Assembly (NCBI GenBank): GCA_000438015.1
Contig: FR901538.1
Coordinates: forward strand, 1-18,893
Direction: 5' to 3'
Length of the DNA: 18,893 bases
Source of the DNA: Coraliomargarita sp. CAG:312
GTDB lineage: Bacteria; Verrucomicrobiota; Verrucomicrobiia; Opitutales; Intestinicryptomonadaceae
Below, piece after piece: positions 1 to 9,042 of the stretch (positions within the stretch are counted from its first letter, which is position 1; each line of letters opens with the position of its first letter). Below the pieces are notes generated by a model. The model ran no database searches and was not told where the DNA came from. It worked only from the letters and a program-made list of their open reading frames with translations. The translations under genes and the position numbers were made by a program.

Positions 1-41
1 GCCGTTTTCAAGCTCGGATTTAGAGCCATGCAAAAGCTCAT

Positions 42-70
42 AATCCGCTCCGCTTAACGGGCGGATTTTT
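42..70 (+). terminator. Intrinsic terminator of an upstream gene
   Basis: The 7-bp arms AATCCGC (42-48) and GCGGATT (61-67) form a hairpin, extended by CCG/CGG inside the loop, and the right arm runs into TTTTT. The orientation serves a plus-strand gene lying mostly left of the window. Two plus frames are open from the window edge to stops at 41-43 and 55-57, so the last codons of that gene may be present, but they are too short to identify. Confidence 0.6.
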
Positions 71-422
71 ATATGCCAAAAATTATAATTTAGAGGCAAT
101 GCGCAAAACAATCATGATGCCTGTTCCGGCGCTTACGCGCGTTTATTTTCACGCGATATAAACCAGCGGCTATGCAATCCCAATAGGCGTTTGTAGCAAG
201 GCTTTATCCATCCCACCATAGGCAACTTTTACAATTCTTGACAAATTGAAGATTGAGATATTCTAACGGCAAATCTTTTGGGAAAATTTCAACAGTAAAA
301 GAATTTTTTCCAATCAAACAGTCGGGTTTGCCTAAAAGTTTTATTTTTGCAATAACAGCTGGCGCCTGTTTGCAATGCCTGAAAAAAGGGGGATGTTATC
401 CGCCGCAAGGGAAAAGAATCCC
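71..422. other. Non-coding stretch, nothing recognised
   Basis: No open frame here resembles a protein family on either strand. The only longer plus-strand frame starts near 253 and runs into the 3' end of the sulfatase gene. Its translation is low complexity and has no ribosome binding site. The stretch could be an old degraded gene, but I cannot support a call. Confidence 0.4.
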
Positions 423-456
423 GGCTGCATGGCAACAAGTCAGAAAGCATGCAGCC
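423..456 (-). terminator. Hairpin downstream of the sulfatase gene
   Basis: A perfect 9-bp inverted repeat, GGCTGCATG (423-431) and CATGCAGCC (448-456), has a 16-nt loop and lies about 60 bp beyond the sulfatase stop codon. Read on the minus strand it is followed by a short mixed T tract (GATTCTTTT), weaker than a classical U-tail. It is probably the transcription end of the sulfatase gene or an mRNA-stabilising hairpin. Confidence 0.45.
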
Positions 457-519
457 ATACAAAATAACTCTAGCGCCAAATCTGATTTTTACGGGAAAAA
501 GCGCATTTCCGCGCCGACA

Positions 520-2337
520 TTACGAATCGCCGTTTTCAGCCTCTAAACGGGCTATCTCTTTGGAATCGACTCCCAAAAGCGCCATTTGGCTTATTAAGAA
601 TCTCCGCGTGGCCTGAGTTTGAGACGCATTTTTAAAATCAAGCAAAGAAGCAAACCCCTTTAAAGCTTCATCCTTTCTGCCCAAATTATTTGCAATTATC
701 AGATACGCCATAGCCCTGTTATAATCGCGGGAATCAGACATAAGTTTTTGAAGTTCGGCATCAACATCAGCCAGCTTTAAATTAAGCAGTCCAACGCTTC
801 CCCAATATCTAATAAAGGGATTGCCGGATTCCACCATTTTGCGTATTTTTTTCTCGTCGGCCTTATCGCATTCCGAAGCAGTCCAAGCCGCCTCAAACAC
901 CTTTTCATACCCGCACTCAGAAGACCTGGCAAAATCGTACACAGTAGAATGTTTCTTCAAAATTTCATCGTATGCAAATTCCGGAATTACGCCCAAATCG
1001 CGAGATTCTAACATCGCTTTCTTCAGGCGGTTTTTCATGTCTTTAAGAAGTTTGCCGTGCGATTTACCATAGGCTAAATTTTTTGTCTCGTCGGGATCTG
1101 AAGCCGTATCGTACAAGAAATGCGCGCCTTGGGGCTTCCACCAATATGCGAACTCGTCTGGAAGCGAGCCGTCGGAAAAGCCCCGCCAATAAGCCCTCCA
1201 ACCTGCCTGTCCGAACGCATAGTTTGAAACTATGAGCGGATGCATAAACGCGAAAAAATTTCTAATATACCTTGCATTTCCGGACATTATTGCGCGGCTA
1301 AAATACGTCCTCTCGTCGAAGCGCGACGAAATTAGGAATATGTCTGATTTCTCTCGATCCACATTTTGCCCCAAGAAAGGCTTGCCCTGCATTTGTTCCG
1401 GAATTCTTATTCCCGCCAGATTTAAAATTGTTGGGGCTAAATCAGTGAAATCCACTGTGCGCTCGGAGATTTCACCGCTATGACCGAACGGGTTTAAATG
1501 TTTTAGTTTTTCGGGAATATATACGATAAGCGGAACTTGCGTGCCGTCTTTGTTCAAATTGCGCTTTTGCCTGGGAAGGATGCCGCCGTGGTCGGAGTAG
1601 TAGAATATTATAGTGTTGTCGACGACATCTTTAGGCTCTTTCATCAAATCGGAAATTATCTCCCCTACCCGCCTGTCCATAGCTTTTATGCAGTCGTAGT
1701 AAATGGCTATGTCGCTTTTTATTTCTGGCAAATTTGGAAGATATCCAGGCACCGCGACGGAATCTGGAGAGTTTTCAGGAATATTGGGTATTATATTTTT
1801 CTCGCGATTTTTTGCAATTTTCCCGTCAAACAAATTGCTCTCGTGCGTAAGCTCTATATTGAAAACCGCTAAAAAGGGAGTATCTTTTGACGGCCTGTTC
1901 TTAAAATGCGCCGTCCTTTTGCATTCGTCCCATATCGAAGCGTCTTTCATTTTTATATTGTAATCTGTTTTAGAAGCGTTCGTGCAATAATAGCCCGCCT
2001 CTTTAAAATAAGTTGGATAAGGCTTGAACTTTGGCGGTATTGGATAGCGCGAGCGCATATTGTGCGTACCGAGAGTTGCAGAATTAACTCCTGTCAGGAT
2101 GGTAGCCCTTGCGACCGCGCATACAGGGGCATTTGCAAACGCGTTTTTGAATACAAGTCCGCATTCGGATAGTTTCGTCAAATTTGGAGTCGAACAAGAT
2201 TTATCGCCATACATTGGCATATACCTTGCGGAATTATCTTCGCTGACTATCCACAATATATTTGGTTTTCCCTCCCCGAAGCATACGCTGTTTTAGACAA
2301 AGCCCAAAAAAAGAAACAATATATTCAAAACCCTCAT
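520..2337 (-). pseudogene. Exported formylglycine-type sulfatase, signal peptide cut by an in-frame TAA
   Basis: This is a family S1 (type I) sulfatase, which hydrolyses sulfate esters, usually on exported polysaccharides or mucins. The ATG at 2337 has a strong ribosome binding site, AGAAGG, 6 nt upstream. It opens a signal peptide, MRVLNILFLFLGFV, which is followed by TAA at 2293-2295. The same frame then continues through GEGKPNILWIVSEDNS for about 590 codons to a TAA at 520. Counting from 2337, the modified cysteine is C73 in CAVAR, where position +2 is Val instead of the usual Pro or Ala. Metal ligands are visible in SED near the start and SDHGG near residue 248. The C-terminal 100 residues look like HEAT repeats. 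The mature part is full length and shows no other lesion, so inactivation is recent, or the TAA is a sequencing error or is read through. A TTG at 2256 could start translation but would give a cytoplasmic protein without an export signal. Confidence 0.8.
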
Positions 2338-2343
2338 ATAAAA

Positions 2344-2384
2344 CCTTCTGAAATTATTAAATCGGCTAACTTAAATTATGTCAA
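2344..2384 (-). promoter_or_regulatory. Sigma-70-type promoter and ribosome binding site of the sulfatase gene
   Basis: On the minus strand, TTGACA (2384-2379) is followed after exactly 17 bp by TTTAAT (2361-2356), one mismatch from the -10 consensus. Transcription would start near 2349-2350. AGAAGG (2349-2344) then sits 6 nt before the ATG at 2337. This fixes the start and shows that the gene's expression signals are intact even though its signal peptide contains a stop. Confidence 0.7.
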
Positions 2385-2723
2385 TAATACAACTGCCAAT
2401 CCATTCCATACAGGCAAGCTCTATAAAAGCATTGGATTTATTATGGGGTATTGTAATACTTATGTTATGAAAATAATCTGCGCGTTTTCAGCGCCGATTT
2501 GCTGAGATTGCCGGTGAATTTCCGGCTGTATATGAGTCTTACTCAAATGGCGAACCTGCAATGCAAAAAAAATCGGTTAAAATTATCTTTAAATAAGAGC
2601 TTGCAAGCGGATGCTGACGCGCCATTCATCGAAAGAAACCCGCTAAAAATTACGGATTGCAAGGCGGTAAAATCCCTGCGTTTTTTTCATAAGCCGCTAA
2701 AATACGGCAAAACAAAAAATAGG
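2385..2723. other. Intergenic stretch between the sulfatase and efflux operon
   Basis: This lies between the sulfatase promoter and the 3' end of the TolC-type gene. A plus-strand frame at 2499-2732 has no homology I recognise and no ribosome binding site. Only weak 4-bp hairpins are present (for example GCCG/CGGC near 2693-2708), so I see no convincing terminator for the efflux operon. Confidence 0.4.
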
Positions 2724-4112
2724 TTATTTTAGTTTTGAATTTTCTTGGTCCTCAACCGAAGGATCCCTGCCAATAATTCTAAAAATTTCTGCAAGCGCGT
2801 CTTGGCAATCGTATTTTGCCGAGACTGCGTCGGCTTGGGCCGAAGTGTAAGACACCTGCGCGTCGGTTCTTTCAAGCGACGATGCTTTCCCGACATTAAA
2901 ACGCTCAGTCACAAGCTCTAAATTTTCTTTGGCTACCTTTTCGGAAGCCAGAGCGACTTCGTACTGTTTTTTTGCCTTATTTAAATTTAGGCGCGCGGTT
3001 GTAAGCTCTGCATAGACGCTCTGCTCGTACTCTGCTATTTGGCTTCTTGCAGTTCTAAGCTGGGAAACGGCCTGTTTTATTGCGTTTATATTACGGTTCC
3101 CATTAAAAATATTTTGGGCTATTTCCGCGCCTCCGGTAAGATTCCAAATGGCGGGCCATCCTTGGGAAAGACCGGCGGCCAAGGCTTCGGCGCTCAGGCT
3201 TATGGTTGGATAAAGCTCGGCTATTTGCTCGTCTATGTACAACTTTGCAGCCTCTGCATTCGCGCGCAGTATCCCCAATGAAGGATCGGTTTTTCGCACT
3301 ATTTCCATCAGCGCGTCTACTCCTATTTCAACATCCGGCATTTGCCCTTCTCCGGTCAAAAAATCAAAAGCGCTGTCAAATCCCAATGTTTTAACTAGTT
3401 CCGCTTGTGCTGTTCGCACATTATTTGCGGAAGTTATTTGGTCCAATACGGATGAATCGTAATCGACCCGCGCCTTTGAACAGTCGTATTTAGTTCCTTT
3501 GCCATGCTCGTATTTTGCAAGCATATGGTCCAAATGCTCCTTATACTGGGCAACCGCCTGTTCCGCGACAATATTCAGCTCTATCCTTCTCTTGAGTTCA
3601 AAGAAAGCTTTCCTAACACTGTAAACGGAATTGACGCGCGCCAAAATAAGCTCTTTTTCCGCCGCAACAACATTTTGGATTTCCTGCGCAACCTTAGCGT
3701 CGGTCTTGCCAAAGTCGTATATAAGCAGCTTAAAATCCACGCCGCCATATCCGTTTCCGTCGAAATGAGAAGATTGGGGGCGCTTGAATTCGTTAGAAGT
3801 TCCCGCCTCGTATCCGGCAACTAGATCAAAAGTTGGCAGGTAGTCGGCTTTTACTATTTTCAGTTGAAGCTGCGCCGAAATCAAGTTTTGGCCTGCTTGA
3901 AACACTGAAGGGCTCGATCGCAGCGCAACACGCTCGAGTTCGCCGAGATTATAAGTTTTGCCTGCTTCAATTCCCATTTCTGCGGGAGTGACCGTGCGTT
4001 CTCCTTCAAGGAGCGAATCACCTTTTTGTGCTTTGCGCGCCTCGTCAACAGTAGAACACGAAGCCAAAAGCCCGGCGGAAACCAAAAATATGAACAATAT
4101 TATGTTTTTCAT
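2724..4112 (-). CDS. TolC/OprM-family outer-membrane efflux lipoprotein
   Basis: This is the outer-membrane channel of a tripartite efflux pump, 462 residues, typical for the OprM/CusC (NodT) family. The N-terminus has a hydrophobic segment and a lipobox, LASC, giving a lipidated Cys19. Two homologous halves follow, about residues 55-255 and 265-455, each with the long alpha-helical stretches of the outer membrane efflux protein domain (for example LKIVKADYLPTFDLVAGY in the first, AELYPTISLSAEALAAGL in the second). The start codon overlaps the stop of the RND gene by ATGA, so translation is coupled. It should pair with the pump and adaptor encoded upstream in the same operon. Substrate is unknown. 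No convincing terminator follows it. Confidence 0.92.
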   Translation of the reverse strand: MKNIILFIFLVSAGLLASCSTVDEARKAQKGDSLLEGERTVTPAEMGIEAGKTYNLGELERVALRSSPSVFQAGQNLISAQLQLKIVKADYLPTFDLVAGYEAGTSNEFKRPQSSHFDGNGYGGVDFKLLIYDFGKTDAKVAQEIQNVVAAEKELILARVNSVYSVRKAFFELKRRIELNIVAEQAVAQYKEHLDHMLAKYEHGKGTKYDCSKARVDYDSSVLDQITSANNVRTAQAELVKTLGFDSAFDFLTGEGQMPDVEIGVDALMEIVRKTDPSLGILRANAEAAKLYIDEQIAELYPTISLSAEALAAGLSQGWPAIWNLTGGAEIAQNIFNGNRNINAIKQAVSQLRTARSQIAEYEQSVYAELTTARLNLNKAKKQYEVALASEKVAKENLELVTERFNVGKASSLERTDAQVSYTSAQADAVSAKYDCQDALAEIFRIIGRDPSVEDQENSKLK

Positions 4113-7100
4113 CGCATTTTTATCCCTACGCGCGAATTAAAGCGTTCGCGTATACTTTGCACCAGAGCGTAAAGGCACGGAGTCATAACAACCCCAAGGC
4201 ACGTAGCCACCAGCATCCCGGAAAAAGTTGTTATACCTATTGCCCGCCTGCTTGCGGCGCCCGCTCCGGAAGCCATAACAAGCGGTAGAACGCCAAATAC
4301 GAAAGAAAGAGCCGTCATCATAACTGCCCTAAAACGCTGGGATGCGCCATTGAGGGCGGCTTGGCGTATTGGCGTTCCCATAGCCCTTTCCTGTTTAGAA
4401 AACTCGACCATAAGAATCGCGTTTTTTGCGGCAAGTCCGACTAGCATTACCATTCCCAGTTGGGCGTATATGCTGAAGCTCTCCCCAGCTATAAGCAATC
4501 CGGCGATTGCCCCCATTACAGGCGCGCAAACGGTCATCATAATCGGAACCGGTATCGTCCAGCTTTCATATTGCGCAACAAGGAAGAGATACGCAAATAA
4601 AATTGCCAGAGCCATCAGTTGGATAATTTTATTTTCATTTTGCTTTTCCTGATAACTCATTCCCGTCCACGCCACCGAATATCCGGCAGGAAGTTTTTCC
4701 GATTCTATTTTTCTCATTATCTCTCCAGTCGAGACGCTGGAATCTGTCATGACATTAATTTCGGTAGAGAGCAGCTTGTTAAACATATTTATCTGCTTTG
4801 GGGCCGAACCAAGCCTTAATCCCGCCAAAGAGGCCAGAGGAACCATATCACCGTCTGTGCTGGCCACCTGAAGCTCCATAATGTCGCGCAAATCCGACCT
4901 CATCCCGCGTTCGGCTTGCATATTCACTTCGAAAACATCGCCCAATATATTGAAATCGTTTATATAAAATGAAGCTATATTATTCTGCAACGCAGAAAAT
5001 ATCGAGCTTACAGGAACGCGCAATGTCTCTGCCTTATCGCGGTCTATATCCACGACAAGCTGCGGGATTTCGCTAGAATTTGTAGTCATAGAGCTTATAA
5101 CCCCCGGATACGCCGCGATTTTTGCCGCCAGTTTTTTAGCCTCCTCCATAATTTCTTTTGAAGAAACTTCCCCGGATGCGGTAAGCGCAAAAGATATGCC
5201 CCCTGTCATGCCAAGCCCCATTATCGCCGGCGGAGTAAAACATATAACTTTCGCCTCCGGAATCTGCGCCGACAAGCCTTGCACGCGCGCTAGAATGGAG
5301 TCTAGGCTTAGTTCTTCGGATTTTCTTTCAGACCAGTCGTCCAGCTCTATAATAAGCATTGCGGTATTTTCACCGTCGCCGCTTATCATTCCCCTGCCGT
5401 TTACAACCATGCAATTTTTGACCCCGTCTATAGCGCTTACAAGCCCGGAAAATTTTTCTGAAGTTTTCATGGTTCTTGAAAGCGTGGCGCCCGGAGATAG
5501 TTCAATGTCGCACATTATAGTGCCCTTGTCTTCCCGGGGTATAAATGAGGAGTTCAAAAACCCGAACAAAAAATACGCCAGACCCACAACCAAAACAAAG
5601 ATTGCCGCAGTTAAAAGATTCTTTCCGGCAATAGCCGAAACTATCCGGATATAGGCGTTTTTAGACCCGTCTATCACATAGTTGACGGGCTTAAAAAATT
5701 TTCTTTCCGAAGCCGATCCCGGACGCAGAATTATAGCGCATAGAGCCGGGCTTAAAGTAAGAGCCACCACCGTAGAAAGGCTGAGCGCTATGCACATGGT
5801 GACGGCAAACTGCGTATATATCTCTCCGACCATACCGCCATAAAAAGCCAACGGTACATAGCACGCTATCGTGACCAAAGTAGTCGCAATAACCGCGCCG
5901 CTGATTTGTTTCATAGACTTTATGCTGGCGCTTTTTGCGTCCAGCCCTTCACGCTGCATTACAGATTGGCAATTTTCGACTACCACAATCGCATCGTCCA
6001 CGAGAGATCCTATTACCAAAATCAACCCGAACATCGTCAGCAGGTTTATACTGTACCCCAAGGCGTATATCGCGGTAAACGTTCCGACCAAAGATATTGG
6101 AATTGCCAGGGATGGAATTATTGTCGCCCGCCAGTCCTGCAAGAAAAGATAGGTTATAATAACGACAAGCAAAAGGGCAGAAACCAACGTTACGACGATT
6201 TCCTCCATAGAAATTATGATAAACTTTGTGGGATCGTACGCGGTGCTCCAAGTTACTCCGGGAGGGAAAGATTTTTCCAATCGGGCAAGCTCCGCTTTTA
6301 CGCCTTCAATGGTTTCGATTGCGTTTGCGTCCGTGCTTCTAAAAACACCCAATCCCGCGGAAGATTTCCCGTTGAACTTGCTGTTGGAGCTGTACGACTC
6401 GGCTCCGAGCTCTATTCTGGCAATGTCTTTTAAACGCAATATATTTCCGTTGGCGTCGCTTCTTACTATTATATTTTCGAACTCCTCAACTGTTTTTAAG
6501 CGGCCTTTGACATCAACTTTAAACTGCATATATTCGTTTCCGCCCTCCGAGCCGAGAGTTCCGGCAGCCGCTTGAAGATTTTGGCTCTCCACCGCGTTTT
6601 GAATGTCTGAGGTGGATATTCCCAACCCTCCCATCCTAATCGGATCTATCCATATTCTCATAGAATACGTCATTGCGCCGAAAGCGTCGGCGGAAGAGAC
6701 GCCTTTAACCCTGCTTAGGGCATCTGATATAGTGGTTGAGGCGTAGTTATTTAGCTGCATTATCGACATGCTCGAACCGTCCGTCTGCAGCTGGAACATT
6801 GCCAGCAAGTCCCCCGAACGCTTGCGCACGTCTATTCCTGTACGCTGAACTTCGCTTGGCAACTTTGCTTCGGAACGCTTTACTGCGTTTTGAACCTCCA
6901 CCATGGCAATGTCTTGGTTTGTTCCGGTCTCGAACGTGAGAGAACACGAATACGATCCTGTGTTGGAACACTCCGAAGAAAAATACAATAAATCTTCAAG
7001 CCCGTTAAATTCCGATTCCAAGACAAGCGCGACTGTGTCCCTCATCACCTCCGCGCTGGCGCCGCTATACGTTGCCGAAACCCTTATTTGCGGCGGCGAA

Positions 7101-7216
7101 ATTTCCGGATATTCCGCGACAGGCAATTTAAACATCGTGAGTATGCCCGTTATTACTAGCAGCAAACTCACAACCGCAGCAAACCTGGGACGCTCTATAA
7201 AAAACTTCGAGAACAT
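4109..7216 (-). CDS. RND multidrug-type efflux pump (HAE-1, AcrB/MexB-like)
   Basis: This is the inner-membrane proton-driven pump of a tripartite exporter, 1035 residues, the usual length. It opens with the FFIERPRFA...LPVAEYPEI signature of HAE-1 pumps. The proton relay is complete: Asp407 and Asp408 in GSLVDDAIVVVEN carry the same residue numbers as in E. coli AcrB, and Lys931 in GLAAKNAILMVEF matches AcrB Lys940. Transmembrane blocks lie at about 10-30, 335-500, 535-555 and 865-1020, with two large periplasmic loops between. GGAAAAG precedes the ATG as ribosome binding site. The gene lies 11 bp after the adaptor and overlaps the channel gene by 4 bp. The sequence does not reveal the substrate; drugs, bile acids, or an aryl compound or siderophore made by the cell are all possible. 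Confidence 0.95.
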   Translation of the reverse strand: MFSKFFIERPRFAAVVSLLLVITGILTMFKLPVAEYPEISPPQIRVSATYSGASAEVMRDTVALVLESEFNGLEDLLYFSSECSNTGSYSCSLTFETGTNQDIAMVEVQNAVKRSEAKLPSEVQRTGIDVRKRSGDLLAMFQLQTDGSSMSIMQLNNYASTTISDALSRVKGVSSADAFGAMTYSMRIWIDPIRMGGLGISTSDIQNAVESQNLQAAAGTLGSEGGNEYMQFKVDVKGRLKTVEEFENIIVRSDANGNILRLKDIARIELGAESYSSNSKFNGKSSAGLGVFRSTDANAIETIEGVKAELARLEKSFPPGVTWSTAYDPTKFIIISMEEIVVTLVSALLLVVIITYLFLQDWRATIIPSLAIPISLVGTFTAIYALGYSINLLTMFGLILVIGSLVDDAIVVVENCQSVMQREGLDAKSASIKSMKQISGAVIATTLVTIACYVPLAFYGGMVGEIYTQFAVTMCIALSLSTVVALTLSPALCAIILRPGSASERKFFKPVNYVIDGSKNAYIRIVSAIAGKNLLTAAIFVLVVGLAYFLFGFLNSSFIPREDKGTIMCDIELSPGATLSRTMKTSEKFSGLVSAIDGVKNCMVVNGRGMISGDGENTAMLIIELDDWSERKSEELSLDSILARVQGLSAQIPEAKVICFTPPAIMGLGMTGGISFALTASGEVSSKEIMEEAKKLAAKIAAYPGVISSMTTNSSEIPQLVVDIDRDKAETLRVPVSSIFSALQNNIASFYINDFNILGDVFEVNMQAERGMRSDLRDIMELQVASTDGDMVPLASLAGLRLGSAPKQINMFNKLLSTEINVMTDSSVSTGEIMRKIESEKLPAGYSVAWTGMSYQEKQNENKIIQLMALAILFAYLFLVAQYESWTIPVPIMMTVCAPVMGAIAGLLIAGESFSIYAQLGMVMLVGLAAKNAILMVEFSKQERAMGTPIRQAALNGASQRFRAVMMTALSFVFGVLPLVMASGAGAASRRAIGITTFSGMLVATCLGVVMTPCLYALVQSIRERFNSRVGIKMR

Positions 7217-7227
7217 TTTCTTTTCCC

Positions 7228-8322
7228 TTATTTTGCAACTTCTATTTTTACGCCTTCGACAACCTTATGCGGGCCGTCGGAAACGACCCTCTCCCCCTCG
7301 GACAACCCGGAATTTAAGAACTGCATTCCGTCGGAAGATCGCCCCAGCACGACGTTTCTGCGGCGGGGAATGTCATTTTCGTCCACAACGTAAACATACG
7401 ACGACTCTTCGTCGTGAAGGATTGCTGAAACCGGAACGCGGACTTTTGACTTGTCGTCTTTGCGCTTCAAATATACCGCGACCGTATTATTTGGAAGCAA
7501 GCGCGATTTTGAATTTTTAAATTTCGCAAATATAGGGACCGTGTCGGTGGTTTTAACCGCTTCATTGTTGATAAATTCTATCTCTCCTTCCTCGTCATAA
7601 AAAGTGTCGTCGGCTAGCTTTAGCCTTACCACACAAGTTTTTCTCAAAGTTTCTATGTCTGAAAAGTTCTCAAGAAAATCCCTGCTGCTCATCGAAAACT
7701 TGACCCTTATAGGGTCTAACTGGACTATTGTTGCCAGAATTCCGGAGGAAGGCGTTATATAATTTCCTTCGGTGTAATTCGTCAACCCTATTACACCGGA
7801 TATGGGCGAATATATCTTGCAATGTTTTAAGTCGTCTTCCGAGAGTATCAAATCCGCCTCGGCGCCCAAAAGTGAAGCCTGGTAAGACTTATATTGGCTC
7901 AGCGAGCTCTCCATTTCATCTTTTGTTGAGACACCTTTTTTAAAAAGTTCGTTTGTGCGCTCGTAGTCGTTTCTAGCGTAAATTAGTTTTGCCTCGTACT
8001 CCTCTATTTTTGACTTGTCGCTCTTGTACATAGCGGCATAACGGGTGTCGTCAAACGTGTATAGGAGCCTTCCCTTTTCCACGTACTCGCCGTCTTTAAA
8101 CCCAACTTTTACAAGGTCTGCGGATATTCTTGACGTTATATTTACAGTCTCTATCGGCATCACTTGAGCTGTGTACCTAAAAGTTTCCGGCTCCCCTGCA
8201 CTGTCGGCTTTGTAAACAGGAACGCATATTTTTCCCCCCGCACCCGCGGCTGAATAGGCATTTGCGAAAGCGCACGCCGAAATAACGCCGAATGCGAATA
8301 TGGTTTTGATTCTTGCAATCAT
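7228..8322 (-). CDS. Periplasmic adaptor (membrane fusion protein) of the RND pump
   Basis: This AcrA/HlyD-type adaptor of 364 residues connects the RND pump with the outer-membrane channel. It has an N-terminal export signal; cleavage could be by signal peptidase I after a site such as AYSA, or by signal peptidase II at ISAC (Cys17), so lipidation is uncertain. The lipoyl halves lie around residues 60-95 and 165-200 (YSPISGVIGLTNYTEGNYI is the typical second half). A helical hairpin lies between at about 95-165, and beta-barrel and membrane-proximal domains follow. The start overlaps the marR stop as ATGA. The helical hairpin is short, in keeping with three-part pumps that use an OprM-like channel. 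Confidence 0.93.
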   Translation of the reverse strand: MIARIKTIFAFGVISACAFANAYSAAGAGGKICVPVYKADSAGEPETFRYTAQVMPIETVNITSRISADLVKVGFKDGEYVEKGRLLYTFDDTRYAAMYKSDKSKIEEYEAKLIYARNDYERTNELFKKGVSTKDEMESSLSQYKSYQASLLGAEADLILSEDDLKHCKIYSPISGVIGLTNYTEGNYITPSSGILATIVQLDPIRVKFSMSSRDFLENFSDIETLRKTCVVRLKLADDTFYDEEGEIEFINNEAVKTTDTVPIFAKFKNSKSRLLPNNTVAVYLKRKDDKSKVRVPVSAILHDEESSYVYVVDENDIPRRRNVVLGRSSDGMQFLNSGLSEGERVVSDGPHKVVEGVKIEVAK

Positions 8323-8762
8323 GACAGTTCCCTTTCCAACCCTTCGTAAACTATACTCAGCAGCCTATGAAGCGACTTTTTATCGCGCTCCGACAAGCCT
8401 TCAAATACCGGCAATACATGTTTTTCGATTATGCGGTCTATTTTCTTTGTAATGCCTTTCAGTTTTCTTGTTCCGCAAATCATTACAGTGCGCCCGTCTT
8501 TGTTCCCGCGGGATTTTTTTAGATACCCCCGCCTCACAAGGCCGGCTACAGACTGAGACAAGGCACTTTTAGACACTCTTAATTCGTCCGACAAGCTCCC
8601 TATTGAAATCTCTCCGTTCCTGGATATAAACTGAAGTATTTCCATTTGGTTTATTGTCAATCCGCTAAAGCGTTTATTGTCTTTATGAGCAACGAATCGC
8701 TTGGCCTTTTCGGCGCAAGCGTGCAGAAGAAGAAAAATCGATCCGGAAAGCTTCTCTTTCAT
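8319..8762 (-). CDS. MarR-family transcriptional regulator of the efflux operon
   Basis: This is a small winged-helix repressor of 147 residues. The helix-turn-helix lies at about 37-82 (LTINQMEILQFI... to ...VSKSALSQSVAGLVRRGYL), and the beta wing RGNKDGRTVMI has the family's Asp-x-Arg (D89, R91). N- and C-terminal helices form the dimer interface. The ATG is preceded by AGGA 11 nt upstream. It is the first gene of the operon and overlaps the adaptor by 4 bp, the usual arrangement for a regulator controlling its own pump operon in response to a small, often aromatic, ligand. Palindromic half-sites overlap its promoter, which supports autorepression. The inducer cannot be read from the sequence. 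Confidence 0.92.
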   Translation of the reverse strand: MKEKLSGSIFLLLHACAEKAKRFVAHKDNKRFSGLTINQMEILQFISRNGEISIGSLSDELRVSKSALSQSVAGLVRRGYLKKSRGNKDGRTVMICGTRKLKGITKKIDRIIEKHVLPVFEGLSERDKKSLHRLLSIVYEGLERELS

Positions 8763-8767
8763 AAAAT

Positions 8768-8820
8768 CTAAATTCCTAAATTATTTTAGTTTTCTAAACT
8801 TATTATTTTGTTCCAGTCAA
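8768..8820 (-). promoter_or_regulatory. Promoter of the marR-efflux operon with overlapping CTAAA/TTTAG operator array
   Basis: On the minus strand TTGACT (8820-8815) is a good -35. The -10 is TAGAAA (8796-8791, spacing 18) or TTTAGA (8798-8793, spacing 16). The region contains half-sites CTAAA at 8768, CTAAA at 8776, TTTAG at 8785 and CTAAA at 8794. The last three form two overlapping inverted repeats, each with 5-bp arms and a 4-bp spacer, at 8776-8789 and 8785-8798. One overlaps the -10, the other the AGGA ribosome binding site. This is where a MarR dimer would repress its own gene. The assignment to MarR is inference. Confidence 0.6.
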
Positions 8821-8978
8821 CAGAAAAATTCAAATTGAAATTCGCTACTCCCCATGTATGAGGCTGCGGCCAGCTGTCTGCGAATTTTACGCATCCGTTT
8901 GTAATCGCGTTTTGGTTTCAATCGGAAAACAAGCGAGCAAAGGCGCGCTCAAAACAGTGAATGAAGAAGAAAAAAATG

Positions 8979-8992
8979 TTAGACAAGTCTAA
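8979..8992. promoter_or_regulatory. Candidate DtxR-type operator, box 1 (TTAGACAAGTCTAA)
   Basis: This is a perfect palindrome with 6-bp arms TTAGAC/GTCTAA, 50 bp before the dtxR-family start. It shares the TTAG-N6-CTAA frame with two boxes before the porin and resembles the classical DtxR operator core. The overlapping TCTAAT (8988-8993) could be a -10, but no good -35 accompanies it. The eight T residues after the palindrome could also make it a weak terminator, though the stem is AT-rich. Confidence 0.6.
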
Positions 8993-9042
8993 TTTTTTTT
9001 GTTGACACCGCGAAAACAAAAACATTTCCTACGTCAAAAAAA

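Noticed and set aside
253..546. Plus-strand open frame of 97 codons
   Set aside because: It overlaps the sulfatase 3' end, and has no ribosome binding site and no recognisable feature.
2254..2256. TTG as the true start of the sulfatase
   Set aside because: It would remove the signal peptide and the conserved KPNI segment; the ATG at 2337 has an ideal ribosome binding site and promoter.
2293..2295. TAA reassigned to an amino acid in this genome
   Set aside because: TAA ends several intact genes here at the expected place (sulfatase itself, TolC-type gene, porin), so a changed genetic code is not supported.
2362..2378. AAGTTAG half-site in the sulfatase promoter spacer as a DtxR operator
   Set aside because: Only one arm is present; the opposite arm does not match, so control by the metalloregulator is not supported.
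2499..2732. Plus-strand open frame of 77 codons in the intergenic stretch
   Set aside because: It has no start signal, no homology, and ends against the converging TolC-type gene.
8979..9000. Palindrome plus T8 as an intrinsic terminator
   Set aside because: No gene precedes it on the plus strand, the stem is AT-rich with a 2-nt centre, and the same half-sites recur before the porin; an operator is the better reading.
9002..9007. TTGACA as the -35 of the dtxR-family gene
   Set aside because: No acceptable -10 lies 16-18 bp downstream (TTTCCT), and the start codon is too close; probably chance.
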